This document shows, in pieces, positions 23,341 to 34,410 of a stretch of 64,000 nucleotides of DNA. Both the position numbers and the translations under genes were made by a program. Origin of the DNA: Macrotrachela quadricornifera (taxonomy: Eukaryota > Rotifera > Eurotatoria > Philodinida > Philodinidae); NCBI GenBank assembly GCA_022393335.1, contig JAJEKB010000542.1:118493-182492 (forward strand). The letters are read 5' to 3'. Within the stretch, counting starts at the first letter, position 1. Each line of letters begins with the position of its first letter. Below the pieces are notes generated by a model. The model saw nothing but the letters and a program-made list of their open reading frames with translations, was not told where the DNA came from and made no database searches.

Positions 23341-25420
23341 CATTTTAAGTCAAAAATATTGGTTTCGAGCATACAAATATCAACGCACAATATGCAGCTG
23401 TTATTCAAATTTCTTTTTATTAAAAAGATAAAATCTGTTATTGTTTGTAAGTTATTTTCGTCTGTTATTACTTTTTGACAATGGATAAGCACTATAGTTT
23501 TTTGTCCAATCTTTTCTACATGAATGTATATAGAGAATTTTATCCTCATCCTATTAGAATTGGTTGGAAAAATTATTATTCTTTTGCTTATAAAATTTAT
23601 CGTACATAAAAGTATGATAGGATATATATGGGCATCTGCAACTTCAATTATCCCAGGCTTGATGTAATCTACTTTGAGTATGAACACAAAAAAGAATTCA
23701 ATATAGGACTAATGTCATTCTTCAAATTTGAATTTTTCTAATTGAATAAATAGGTAAAATTATAAGATTGATTTCCAGTAAGCCAAAAGTAACATAACAG
23801 CAAAAAAGAATTGAATATCTTCATTACGACTTCACCAAATGAACTCATTTTTTTTATTAAGAATTCAAGTATATTTACATTTCAAATTCATATGGGCAAG
23901 GTTGATGAGAATCGGCGTTAAATATAACTGTTGATCTTGACAAGAAATCTAACCTTTTCACAAATAGAAAAAGAAAAACACACTTAACAGATGTTCTCAC
24001 TAATCTTTTAGTATTTATTTGGAGTACGAACATTCTTCTATCTGTGGCGAAAACATCAATTCGTTTGTTGTAGAGGTAACGGAAATATTCAACTTTCTTC
24101 TCGATAATATGACGTTTATGCTATTCTGTACATTGTTTTTTACTGACTTTTGAAAAAGAAAAATTTTCTTATTGAAGTCAACAATTATATGTAACGATAA
24201 TTTTCATCAACCTTGTCTGTATGAATTTGAAATGGAAATATGCTTCTATCCTCAATAAAAAAATGAGTTCATTTGGTGAAGTCATAATGAAGATATTCAA
24301 TTCTTTTTTGCTGTTATGCTACTTTTGACCCATTCGATATATAATTCTTTCAGTTCTGTATCTCTAATAGTTCGAAAAAACGTGTCGGACGAACATTTTT
24401 AATTAAAAGAATGAATACTAGTTAGACATTATATTTTCTTTAACTGATCTAAATTCAACTAGCAACATGGCATGTCAGTAAAGAATACAAGCTATTCATA
24501 TAATTTAAAATCGCGTGTTTAATAAAACAGTTAGTCTTATAAGATTCATTGTGGCAAAATATTCTTCTCCTAGCTTTTGAAAAACTTCTAATTAGTGATT
24601 GAATAAAATGAAATATGCTACAGTTAAATTGTCCTACGTGCAGTTCTGGTGTTAAAATTTAGTAGCTACTTAAATCTCATTACTATTAAATGAAGAGTTA
24701 CAATTTCAAAATATATTATTCGAAAGGACAAATCGTAAAATTGCAACAGTACAAAATGTTATCTATTATTGTTTCTAAGAAGGCTTTATAATACTTTTGG
24801 TAAGTACATCTGTTGTACTTTTATTTAATAAAAATCTTTTATGAGAAGGATAAAAGATAGAATAAAGATACAATATGAAAATAAAAAATTATTTTGATCC
24901 TTTTGTTCTTCTTCTCATTCCACTTCTCTGGGTTTGTAAAGTAATATAATTAACTATTCTTCCAATACACAAATAAAAAAAACTACTATGTATTTTTACT
25001 ATTGTTTTTCCAAGCACCAACAATATTCAAAATAGTTCATTTCATTCGTAAATGTCTATCAAATCATCATTAAATAGTCAATTATAGATAGATTACATGA
25101 CAAACACATTTTTATTAAAATATTTGATTAACAGAAATCTAAGATGCCACTAGCTACTGCATTCATTATCTGCAAAGTTATCGGAAATATTTCTTTGTTG
25201 ATTCATGTCTTCCATAAGAGAGGAATGTGAAAGAAAAAATAAATGGAAGGCAGGTTCCCTCTTATATTTTCTCTTCTGTCATTCATATCCCTTCTTGACG
25301 TTGTTTTTTTCTTCTGTTCTACAATAAATTTCTCGACTTGTTACAACACATGATCTTTCTTTTTTTCTTTCCTATTTTCTTCTTATTCGATTCGTTCTAT
25401 TCGTATTTACATTTGATAGA
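23341..25420. other. Intergenic; holds one large inverted-repeat element
   Basis: No gene seen. The only structure is the inverted-repeat element at 23782-24330, listed separately. The overlapping frames on both strands at 23263-23687 are not supported by any domain. A pyrimidine-rich stretch near 25250-25400 lies just upstream of the first LURP-one gene and may hold its promoter. Confidence 0.55.
23782..24330. repeat. Foldback/MITE-like element A, arms about 155 bp
   Basis: The left arm 23782-23936 is closely matched by the reverse complement of 24176-24330; by eye the identity is near 85-90 percent, with long exact runs such as AGAATTGAATATCTTCATTA. Weaker similarity continues some 30 bases inward. 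About 240 bases lie between the arms. No open reading frame or transposase is present, so this is a non-autonomous element or an inverted duplication. Termini read roughly GSYCAAAAGTARCATAACAGC. A clear target-site duplication was not found. Confidence 0.7.
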
Positions 25421-26032
25421 ATGACATCTGTTCAAGTTTACACATCTGACTCAAATCGACCTTGTCGTTATCAAATTCGAGAAAAATTTTTTACATTTGG
25501 TAATAATTTTAAAATTAAAGATGAACTTGGATGTGATAAATACACAGTACGATCTAAACTATGGACATTGGGTAAAAATTTAGTACTTGAAGATATGAAT
25601 GGAAGGTCTATATAAAAAACAAAATACAAATCTTTTCTATATATACGCTATTTTTTTTGTAGTGCTATTTTAAAAATTCGTCGAAAAGGATTTCATTTTC
25701 TCGATCAATTTAGTATATTATCAGCTCGTGATGGTGATTCTGATGAACAAATTGCATCAATTAGACAAAAATTTACTTTTTTTAAACATAGTTATAAAAT
25801 TTATTCAATATATGGTGAATACAAATTAAAAGGTCTTGATATATTTGATCATGCATTTACAATTAAGAGACCAGACGGTAAAACAGTAGCTATTGTAAAT
25901 AAAAAATTTTTTTCTATGGCCGATACATATGGTGTTGAAATGATTGAGACAAATGATGGTAAAAATCAGGAAGATCATGCATTTATTTTAGCATTAACTA
26001 TTATTTTACATCGTTCACTTTATTCATCTTGA
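25421..26032 (+). CDS. LURP-one-related / tubby-like beta-barrel protein, copy 1
   Basis: Exons 25421-25605 and 25663-26032 give 184 residues. The sequence has the repeating pattern of LURP-one-related (LOR) proteins: YQIREKFFTFGNNFKIKDELG, VRSKLWTLGKNLVLEDMNG, then LKGLDIFDHAFTIKRPDGKTVAIVNKKFF and a hydrophobic final strand-helix (HAFILALTIIL). Such proteins fold as a 12-stranded barrel around a central helix, like tubby and phospholipid scramblases. A role in binding or moving membrane phosphoinositides is plausible, but the family is poorly characterised in animals. There is no signal peptide. A related copy follows 1.3 kb downstream with its intron at the same codon. Confidence 0.82.
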
Positions 26033-27326
26033 TGAAAGTTGTATTTTGTGTTGTTATCTTAATATTATTATTTATGTATATAAAAAGTTTTGTAAAAAAG
26101 TTCTTAAAAATATCAAAAAAATTATTATACAATCAAACTGATTCTTGAAATAAATGTATATTCTATTTTCAATGAAAGTTTAAAATATTAAATTAAATTC
26201 AGATAATTATAATTCGTATATTAACTAATGTATGTTTGAACGATATGAATCTTGACAAAGTTATAATACAGAAATAAGACAAAAACTACTCCAAACATAA
26301 GTGCTTGATGAGCTACTCTTGATATATAGAAAAAATATAACGAAGCAATTAAAAAGAATTCAGATGTCTGTTACATATATTACAGATTCTCAATATAAAA
26401 TAAATTCTATATAAATTATTTCGAGATAATAATTGAGTAAGAAGTATCCTATTAAGAATATTTTCAATTTCTTCAATCATTATTAACATAATTCATATCT
26501 ATATCTATTATAGGTTGAGGTTCATTGAACTGTAAAATAACAGTATTGTAGAACATTTCTTTCAATATGAAAATAAATAAGAAAATTATTTTATTTACAT
26601 ATTTTTATACTTATTTTCTTAATAAAATATTCATCTCAATATATATATATATATAATACTCGAAAACTTTATTCTAGATAATCTTATTTTCTCTAATGAA
26701 TTTATGTTAATATAAAAATACTTAGAAAATTTTTATAATACATTTATTTAAACAAATTGAAATAGGAAAGATATGATTTTATTATTAAGTTTCGCAAAGA
26801 TTAACTGATCTTTTTTTTCTATCCGATATAAAATACAAGTAAGAATCGTTTGAATGTACTTATTTTATATTGACGAGTATTTTCGATCTTGAAGTTTTTT
26901 AAATAAAAATATTTAGACTTCATATAATCACTGTGAAAAATATAAGATATTCATTATAGAAAATAAAGCATAATAATAATGAAGAAAATTAATAGAATCC
27001 TAAACATGAGAAATAGTATATTTCTTTGTCATAAAAACTAAAAAGAAGCCATATTATATATCAAAATAGATAAATAATATTGATGAAAATTTTCTTTTTC
27101 TCTATTTTTCATTGTACTTCTTCATTCTTTATTATTGTTATCATTCACTTTTTATATCAACAAAAATGCACGCTATCAACAACATTATTATTTTATTCAT
27201 ATTGACGTCATTATTCTTCGTCATAATTATCAGTACAAACAGAGTCATAGGTGTGATTAGAGATTTTTCTTCCATATATACTAGAATTGTAAATCATGTA
27301 TCTATTCATATAGAATATTCTTTACA
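26033..27326. other. Spacer between LURP-one copies, nothing recognised
   Basis: A+T-rich. The plus-strand frame at 27112-27381 overlaps the start of copy 2 in another frame and has no domain. Confidence 0.6.
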
Positions 27327-27975
27327 ATGGCTTATGCTTATCCTGTATATCCATCAGCAGATCCATATAATCAACCTGTAGCTGTTCATCGTTATCAAAT
27401 TCGAGAAAAGATTTTTTCACTTGGTGATACTTTTAAAATTAAAGATGAATCCGGTCGAGATATATTCGCTGTACGATCTAAATTGTTTTCATTTGGTAAT
27501 AAGCTTATTCTTGAAGATATGACTGGGAAGTAAGTTATCGAAAGGGTTTTTTTTTCATTCAAAAGAATAAAATAAATCACTATTTTACATTTGTAGTGGT
27601 TTAGTTAAAATTCACCAAGAAGTCTTTCGTCTTCGTCCTACGTATAATATATTATGAGGTCGTGATGGTGATTCAGATCGACAATTAGCTGTTATTAAAA
27701 AGAAATTTACATTTATTCGACAAAAATTTGATATTGATTCTGTTTATGGTCAATATTCTATTGAAGGTCTTGATATTTTTGCTCATTCATTTGTATTGAC
27801 AAAACAAGGACAAGTAGTAGCAACTATAAGTAAAGCATTCTTCACGTTAGCTGATACTTATGGTGTTGAAATAGCAGCAAATGAAGATCAAACATTTATT
27901 TTAGCACTTGTTATTGTTATCGATCAAATTCTATATGATAATAGTAGTCATCATCATCATCACCATCATCATTAA
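27327..27975 (+). pseudogene. LURP-one-related copy 2, interrupted by an in-frame TGA
   Basis: Exons 27327-27529 and 27597-27975 form a 194-codon frame with its intron at the same place as copy 1. Similarity to copy 1 runs from RYQIREK to the end. TGA at 27655-27657 falls in the second exon at residue position about 88, where copy 1 has a Ser codon (SILSARDGDSDEQ against NIL-stop-GRDGDSDRQ). The reading frame after it stays intact for about 105 codons, including GLDIFAHSFVLTKQG and a final run of eight His. So the break is recent, or the TGA is read through, or the base is an assembly error. As written, the product would be an 87-residue fragment lacking half of the barrel. Confidence 0.75.
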
Positions 27976-29518
27976 TAATTAATTTTTTAAAGACGTTTTT
28001 CTATTTTCATAATTATTTATTTGTTATGTTTGATAACATGATTATATGTAAAGTAGATTGAGATATCCTTTTCTAAGAAATTTCATCTGTATATTAAAAC
28101 AGAATAGAATTGCATTCTATTTTAACCCAATTGAAGAAAAAGCAAACTCATATTTGACGGGAGATTGAGTTAATACACAAAGCTAATATAGGATGTATTG
28201 TCTTATGTAGTGTTCTGTTCACCAGAAATTGACAATAGAGAGAAAAAATACGAAAATTAATAGTAAAAAGCATTTAAAAAAGAACTTTTATATGGTTACT
28301 GCAGTATTTAGAAGACAAACATGACTAATGGAAAGCTTTGTTTGACTGTTAGAGCATTAGGGAAATGAAAAATAACTCATGCTGATTCGATCGATCTAAG
28401 CGCTTAGACTAATAATGATACTCATGAATGGAACATCTACCCGTAGGTTGAAGTAGTGCTTCTGAGATAAGCCAATCTTTAGAAGAAAGCTATATAGGCT
28501 ATAGGAAATGTTCACCAGATACAAATTTCGATAGACTTCTAAGAGAGAATACTGACCTGTCTTCATCTAAGTGTGATTTCAAACGAGGCTACACATGTGA
28601 CAATGATTTGAAACATTCAACGATGACAAAGTACAAATTCATATGAACGCATTATCTGTACACAAAGCTCACTAATTTTTCGAATAATTACTCAATAGTT
28701 ATTTTAGTCGGTCGAAATGGAGGGAGAAATGTTGACTACTTCGAAAAAGAATCAAAATAATGTTAACTTTGGAAGTTGAATGTACTCGATGTATCGGCAA
28801 TCAATCGCTTAAGATGATAAGAAGTAGCAAAATTATCATCATCATCAAATTGTCTAAAGTCTAACTGCAATAACTCCACTAATTTTATTGAAAATATCTG
28901 AATATACAATTTAACGCAATAAAATCATATGATTCTTGTGATTAAATATAATTGATCTACTAATCATTCATAATTAATATTAAAATAATATTTAAGAACG
29001 AATACTATCAATTCACTTAAATAATTTGTCAAACATTGAATTTCAAAGATAATTTTGAATTATCTTCAACAAAAGAAAAACCTTTACAAAATTGAATATT
29101 ATATTTGAATCAAATGCTTGTTCATTAATACAAAACTATCATTCACAGAATTTTACTGAAGATTAGATGTCGCTTAGATTCAAAATATGTTGTTTTTTTT
29201 ATCATTTTTCTCTTAACTAAAAACAATTTAAAACACTATAATAAATATCTTATCTTCTTAAACTATTCATTTATAAATACATTATATTTAATATTACTAA
29301 ACGATATCGATCGTTTTATTTTTCTATAAATACAAATACTAAACTGCGTAATTTATATTCTTTCTTTGTTTTATCTACATAAACATCTAGGTCTATTCTT
29401 TCTTCTGTTCATTGTTATTTTCTTAATATACTTTTAACTATAAGACAAACATAGTTTACATTAGAATTTTAGATATATTATAAAGATTTCGTACAATAAT
29501 ATCTGAGAAAAAAAAATA
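27976..29518. other. Intergenic, nothing recognised
   Basis: Spacer between LURP-one copy 2 and the hnRNP-like gene. No frame or repeat of note. Confidence 0.6.
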
Positions 29519-30850
29519 ATGGGAGAGTATGTGAAAATAAATAATTATTATTTTCTAAGATTAAATACTATAATTTAATTCTAGTCGTCAAATTTTTATT
29601 GGAAATATATGTAATATATCAAATGAAACATTACGTACATATTGTGAAAAATACGGTGCATTAACAGAATTATCATTAAATCGTGATAAAGAAAATAATG
29701 TAAATTTAATTTAATTTAATATTATTTTGTTTTATTTTTTTTGTTATTGTTTTCCTAAAGGTTTATCATTGTTTTGCTTTTGTTACTTTTCAATTTGCTC
29801 GTAGTATAACACAATTTATGTCAAATCGACCACATTTAATAAATGGTGATGAAATATTTGTTAAACGAGCATTACCACGTTTAACATCATCTATACCTGA
29901 ACGACTTATTGTTACTAATCGATTAATTTTACAAGATTTATATAAATATAATAAAAATCTTCTTCGAAATTATTTTCAAAAATTTGGTCATATTAAAAAA
30001 ATTGATATTGAACATGGTTTTATTGATTATGACGTTAGTTTTATAAGTAATATTTATTTGCAAAACAAAAAAAAAGAGAATTTCTTTTTAGGATTATGAT
30101 GATGTTGATCGTGTTTTACTTGCTCGACCACATTATATACGAGATCAAGAAATTTATGTAACAAAATATGTTCCATCAGAACAAAAAGATAATTCAGATA
30201 ATCATTATTTACGTTCAAATCATCATCATCATAGTCGATTAAATATTAATTCTAATCATCGACAATATTCAAATAATAATGAACAACCTGATAGAATTAT
30301 TACAACATCAACAGATTCAATAAAATTACCATGTACTAAAAAATTTAAACAAAATTCATCAGATATTGTACAAAAAAACAAAATCTTTATTTTTTTTTCT
30401 ATTTAATTAATTTTAAAAAAATTCTTTGTTTTTTTTGTTAAGATTTGCGTAAATCAACAATCTAATAATAATGAAGAAATAGAAGATGATGAAGAATTAG
30501 ATGAAAAACAATATAATTATAATTATTTAAATACTCAATACGAAAATCTTGAAGAACAATTTCAACAATATAAACAATCAAAAGAAATTGAAATATGTAA
30601 TTTAAAAATGGATTTCGAACATATAAAAAAACAATTAAATGATATAACACAAGAAAAACTTGATATTTTAATAAAAAATCAACAATTATTTCATAATGAA
30701 TTAATATTTCGTCTATTTCCTAATAATACATCAATTGATACACAAACAACTGAAGATTTTTTCCGTTCATCTCCTAATAAATCAGCTAAAAAACGTAAAT
30801 TATCATCATCATCATCATCAGCTTATTGTGAATATGAATATTATTCATAA
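29519..30850 (+). CDS. hnRNP A/B-like protein with two RRMs and a coiled coil
   Basis: Exons 29519-29526, 29585-29699, 29761-30033, 30092-30367 and 30443-30850 give 359 residues. The first exon carries only the ATG and five more bases; it was accepted because it gives M-G-D in frame with RQIFIGN, the RNP2 motif of RRM1. RRM1 (about 4-78) has RNP1 as CFAFVTF, followed by RPHLINGDEIFVKRALPR, a hallmark linker of hnRNP A/B and Musashi-type tandem RRMs. RRM2 (about 85-155) is divergent: RLIVTNRLILQDLYKYNKNLLRNYF. A His/Asn/Ser-rich stretch, an acidic patch, a coiled coil (about 240-300) and a basic KKRKL end follow. It probably binds RNA in the nucleus. The coiled coil is unusual for hnRNP A/B proteins. 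Confidence 0.8.
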
Positions 30851-33315
30851 GCAAAAATAAATTATTTAGTACATTTTTTGTTTACTTATTTAGAATTGTG
30901 ATTTGATTGTCATTGTGTGCATATATATTTGAATATTCTTGGTCTTTTTGCTTTGTGTTAGATAGAACTTTTGTGATAAACTTGACTTTTCTCTTTTTTT
31001 CCTTCTTTTACTTATATTGTTTTCTTAATTGACATGGTATTATAAAAATTTAAGTGTTCATTTGATAAGATTTATCAAATTATATTAACGAAATTTATGG
31101 GAAACGTATCACGTTTCCATCGACCAACTCAGAATCACCTAAAATTTTCAAGATTTATAGAGCTCAACGAGCTGATCATTTTGGTATTATATAATACTAG
31201 ATTTTTATGTAGTTTCGTATGAACTTACCATTAAATATGATAAAACTGGAAAAATCTGATTTTTTAGAGAATATTCTGAGAACATTTTCTTTCTTATTAT
31301 ATAACCAAAAAGTAATAATCTATATATATTCTAATAGTCCGTGTTCAGCTCTATGAAATCATACTGAAGTCAAATACTTTAGATGTGCGACTAGTCCATA
31401 AACACTGTCACCCAATAGCAAGTCCTAATCGAATTTGGGTGAATGGTGATATAGTAGGTTTTGTAGAGCGTCACCTGCTCTATCTTCTGGCATATAAGGC
31501 TTTTCGCGTCGTCTTGATTTTGGTCTGCTAGAGAGTTTTATCATATTTTATGCTAAATTCATAAAACTGTATTTTGACTCATTTTAAGTGAAATTACATG
31601 GAAATCTAGTACTATTTGATACCAAAATGATCAGTTCGTCGAGCTCTATAAGCTCTGAAAGTTTCAGCCGACTCTGAGGTAGTCGTGTATATAGTGGTAC
31701 GTTTAACACGGACTCCCTCATTGTTATGTATTCATAATAAAAAAAAACATGAACTTTTTTTTCAGATATAACGATAAACTTAAACTTTATTTCAAGTCTT
31801 ATACAAACTTCTCCAATTATTCTATCAATCAAAGATGATAGGAAATTCTTGATTAAAATATCGATTTCAATTCCACTAACCTTGTTATAGATTGGTACAA
31901 AAAAAAAAGAACCGTTCAATTTCGAATTTTATTGCCTTGATTCTATGTTTTATGTAATTATATGTAAAATATTATAATATAAAATTGTATCCTTCAAAGT
32001 TTACTTTTCACTCTTGCTGAACTCCAGATATAAATAATGAAATATTAGGACTTTTTTAATGTATGTTATGCTTTATTAGCAAACATTCAAACATAGACTA
32101 ATATATGAAGTATTGATCTAGCTAGAATAACGGATTTTCAATATATTATACTCCATTTTTTTTGGAATGAACGTTAATCTTCTTTTTTTTTGTATATTCG
32201 ATTATCAATCAATGAACATTTTTATTTTATAAAAACTTTTTATCAATATGCGTATTTTAAAGTTTTTTTTAAATGTGATATAGAAATAGGAAGGTTTCTT
32301 ACATATGTTTCTTTAAAAACCAGTTGTGTTAACGTTTATTTACGTATTCACGATTATTAAAATAAAACAATCTATAATCTGAATTACATGAAAAATATTC
32401 CTAATAAATACTTCCACACAAGAACTGATCTTACATATGTATCTAAATGTTTCAAAATACCAGGAAATCATTGTAATCCTATGCGAGATTATCTATCCTA
32501 TTTTTCACTATATTAATAATAATTATCAAAGAAACCTATTTTCATACTTTATCTTATTCAATTATATCAATTGTCTTCAACGTGTTACACATACCTTTAT
32601 GAACATCATTTTATTCTTTTTCACTGCATAAGTACATTCTTACACTATTCTACCAAGTATGATAGAGTGATCATGCACATCTCTAGTTTCTATTCCATTC
32701 ATTAGATTTAAAAAAAGGGAAAAGTACTTTTTTTTTTATTTAGTCTAGTGATATATGATAGTTTTAGTACGATTGCTGTTTAAGAACTACTATTATCTTC
32801 GTTAGAGTGATAAATCTTAAGAAAAAAAAGACAATCTAACGATCAGATAACACTTTTCATTCTAATCACAAGAAGATTTTCTACAAAAAAAAACTTTTTT
32901 TATTTTTTTTGTTGGAATATTCCTTAATTTAAATAAAAATCTTCTGATTATATTAAAATAACAATTACTTCTAACACATAATTTTCTTCAACAAAAACAA
33001 AACAACAGAAACAACAATCAAAAGAATCTATCGGCATCTATAAGCACCTTTCATACATAATACAATACGGTTTATTGTCTTCAAAAAAAAAAAAACTATT
33101 CCATCACCGCAGGACATTAAATTCAACACTGTTTATTCATTTCTCTTTTTTACCCTCTCATTTTTAACACATCCTCTTCAATAAATGAAACAAATCAATT
33201 GAACTCTTATAATATAGTTTGTTTGTATTATGTATTTTTTTTACAGACAATAATAAAAACACAAAAATATCACACATACTGTCAAATAAGAATATATTCT
33301 TTTTTTTTTATTATT
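30851..33315. other. Intergenic; holds foldback element B
   Basis: Convergent spacer between the hnRNP-like gene and the RAWUL gene. Apart from the inverted-repeat element at 31102-31704, nothing is recognisable; the frames at 31584-31919 (minus) and 32437-32631 (plus) have no domain. Confidence 0.55.
31102..31704. repeat. Foldback/MITE-like element B, arms 115 bp
   Basis: Bases 31102-31216 align without gaps to the reverse complement of 31590-31704; I count about 88 matches in 115. The core TATAGAGCTC-CGA-CTGATCATTTTGGTAT is best conserved. The 370-base interior is less A+T-rich than its surroundings and contains a further small inverted pair (CACCCAA and TTGGGTG near 31410-31440). No transposase is coded. 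Confidence 0.65.
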
Positions 33316-34410
33316 TTAGATCATTTTTAACCATTTCGATTGTATAGAAAATAAATCAAATGATGATGATGGACGTTTTTTTATACTAAGATCAAGAGGA
33401 ATATCTGACGATGATGATGATGATTTTGGAATAATTTTTTTAAATATTCGTTGTCGTTTTGGTTTTACTGAAGGTATTGATGGACATATTTCACCAAATT
33501 CTGATGTTATTTTATCAATTAATGATTGTTTATATGAATTTGATTCAACAATATTATCAATTAAAAATGATGAATAATGTGGTGGTGATGGTGGAGTTAA
33601 AAGATTAACAATAGATATAGAATTTTTCGATTGTATAGGAGATATAGATGTTGATGAAGATGGTGAATGTGGAGGAGTTGGAACTAAAGGACATGTTGAT
33701 AATGTTCGATTAATTGTTTCATGTTGAATTATTGTTGGAGAAAATGATGAAGAATTTTTTACTGGTGATGATGGAGATGAACATAAACAATGACCAAATG
33801 ATGTTATAGTATTCATCATTGTAAAACGAAGAGGAATATGTGATGATGATGATGATGATGATGCTGAAAGATCTTTTAGACAAATAGAATCATTTAATAA
33901 TTGATCATTTGAATCATAAATTGATACCTAAAAAGATACAAAGATTTTTATTAAATATTTAAAATAAGATTTATTTTCTTTTTTTTTTTATTTACTTGTG
34001 TCATCGGTGAATGTGGTAAAACTTGTTCTATATATAAACGAAGAATACGAATAGGCATTGAACCTTGACATTCAAGATAACGACGAGCAAACTATAAAAC
34101 TAATATTAAATAAATAAAATAAAAAGAAATGAATATACTTGAATAGATGCATGATCACTAGTAGTAGATGATTGTGGACAACTAAAAGAAAATAACACGA
34201 ACAAAAAAAGACAAAGAATAAATTTTTCTTTGTTTTATTAGAAATTTTATATTGAAACATACCTACATTTTGTATCTAATTCAATATAAACATTTTCTTC
34301 ATTTTTTATATGTTCTATTTAATATAAAATAAATGAAATGATTTATATTTATAAAAGATAAAAGTCTTTTTCTTTTTACTTTTATGAAGTTTTACTCGTC
34401 GATTCTTCAT
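33316..34410 (-). CDS. RAWUL-domain protein, Polycomb PCGF/Psc-like
   Basis: Exons in transcript order are 34410-34380, 34314-34263, 34181-34139, 34091-33996 and 33927-33316, giving 277 residues. Residues about 42-115 resemble the RAWUL domain of PCGF and RING1 proteins: ARRYLECQGSMPIRILRLYIEQV, then VSIYDSNDQLLNDSICLKDL and, after a poly-Ser insert, HIPLRFTM. In PRC1 this ubiquitin-like domain binds CBX, PHC or BCOR partners. The C-terminal 160 residues are Ser/Pro-rich (PTPPHSPSSS, LTPPSPP) with basic KPKRQR and KKRP clusters, as in the Psc tail. No RING finger is found upstream of the ATG at 34410. Either the RING exons are farther away or this is a RING-less member. The assignment rests on pattern, not a search. 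Confidence 0.6.
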
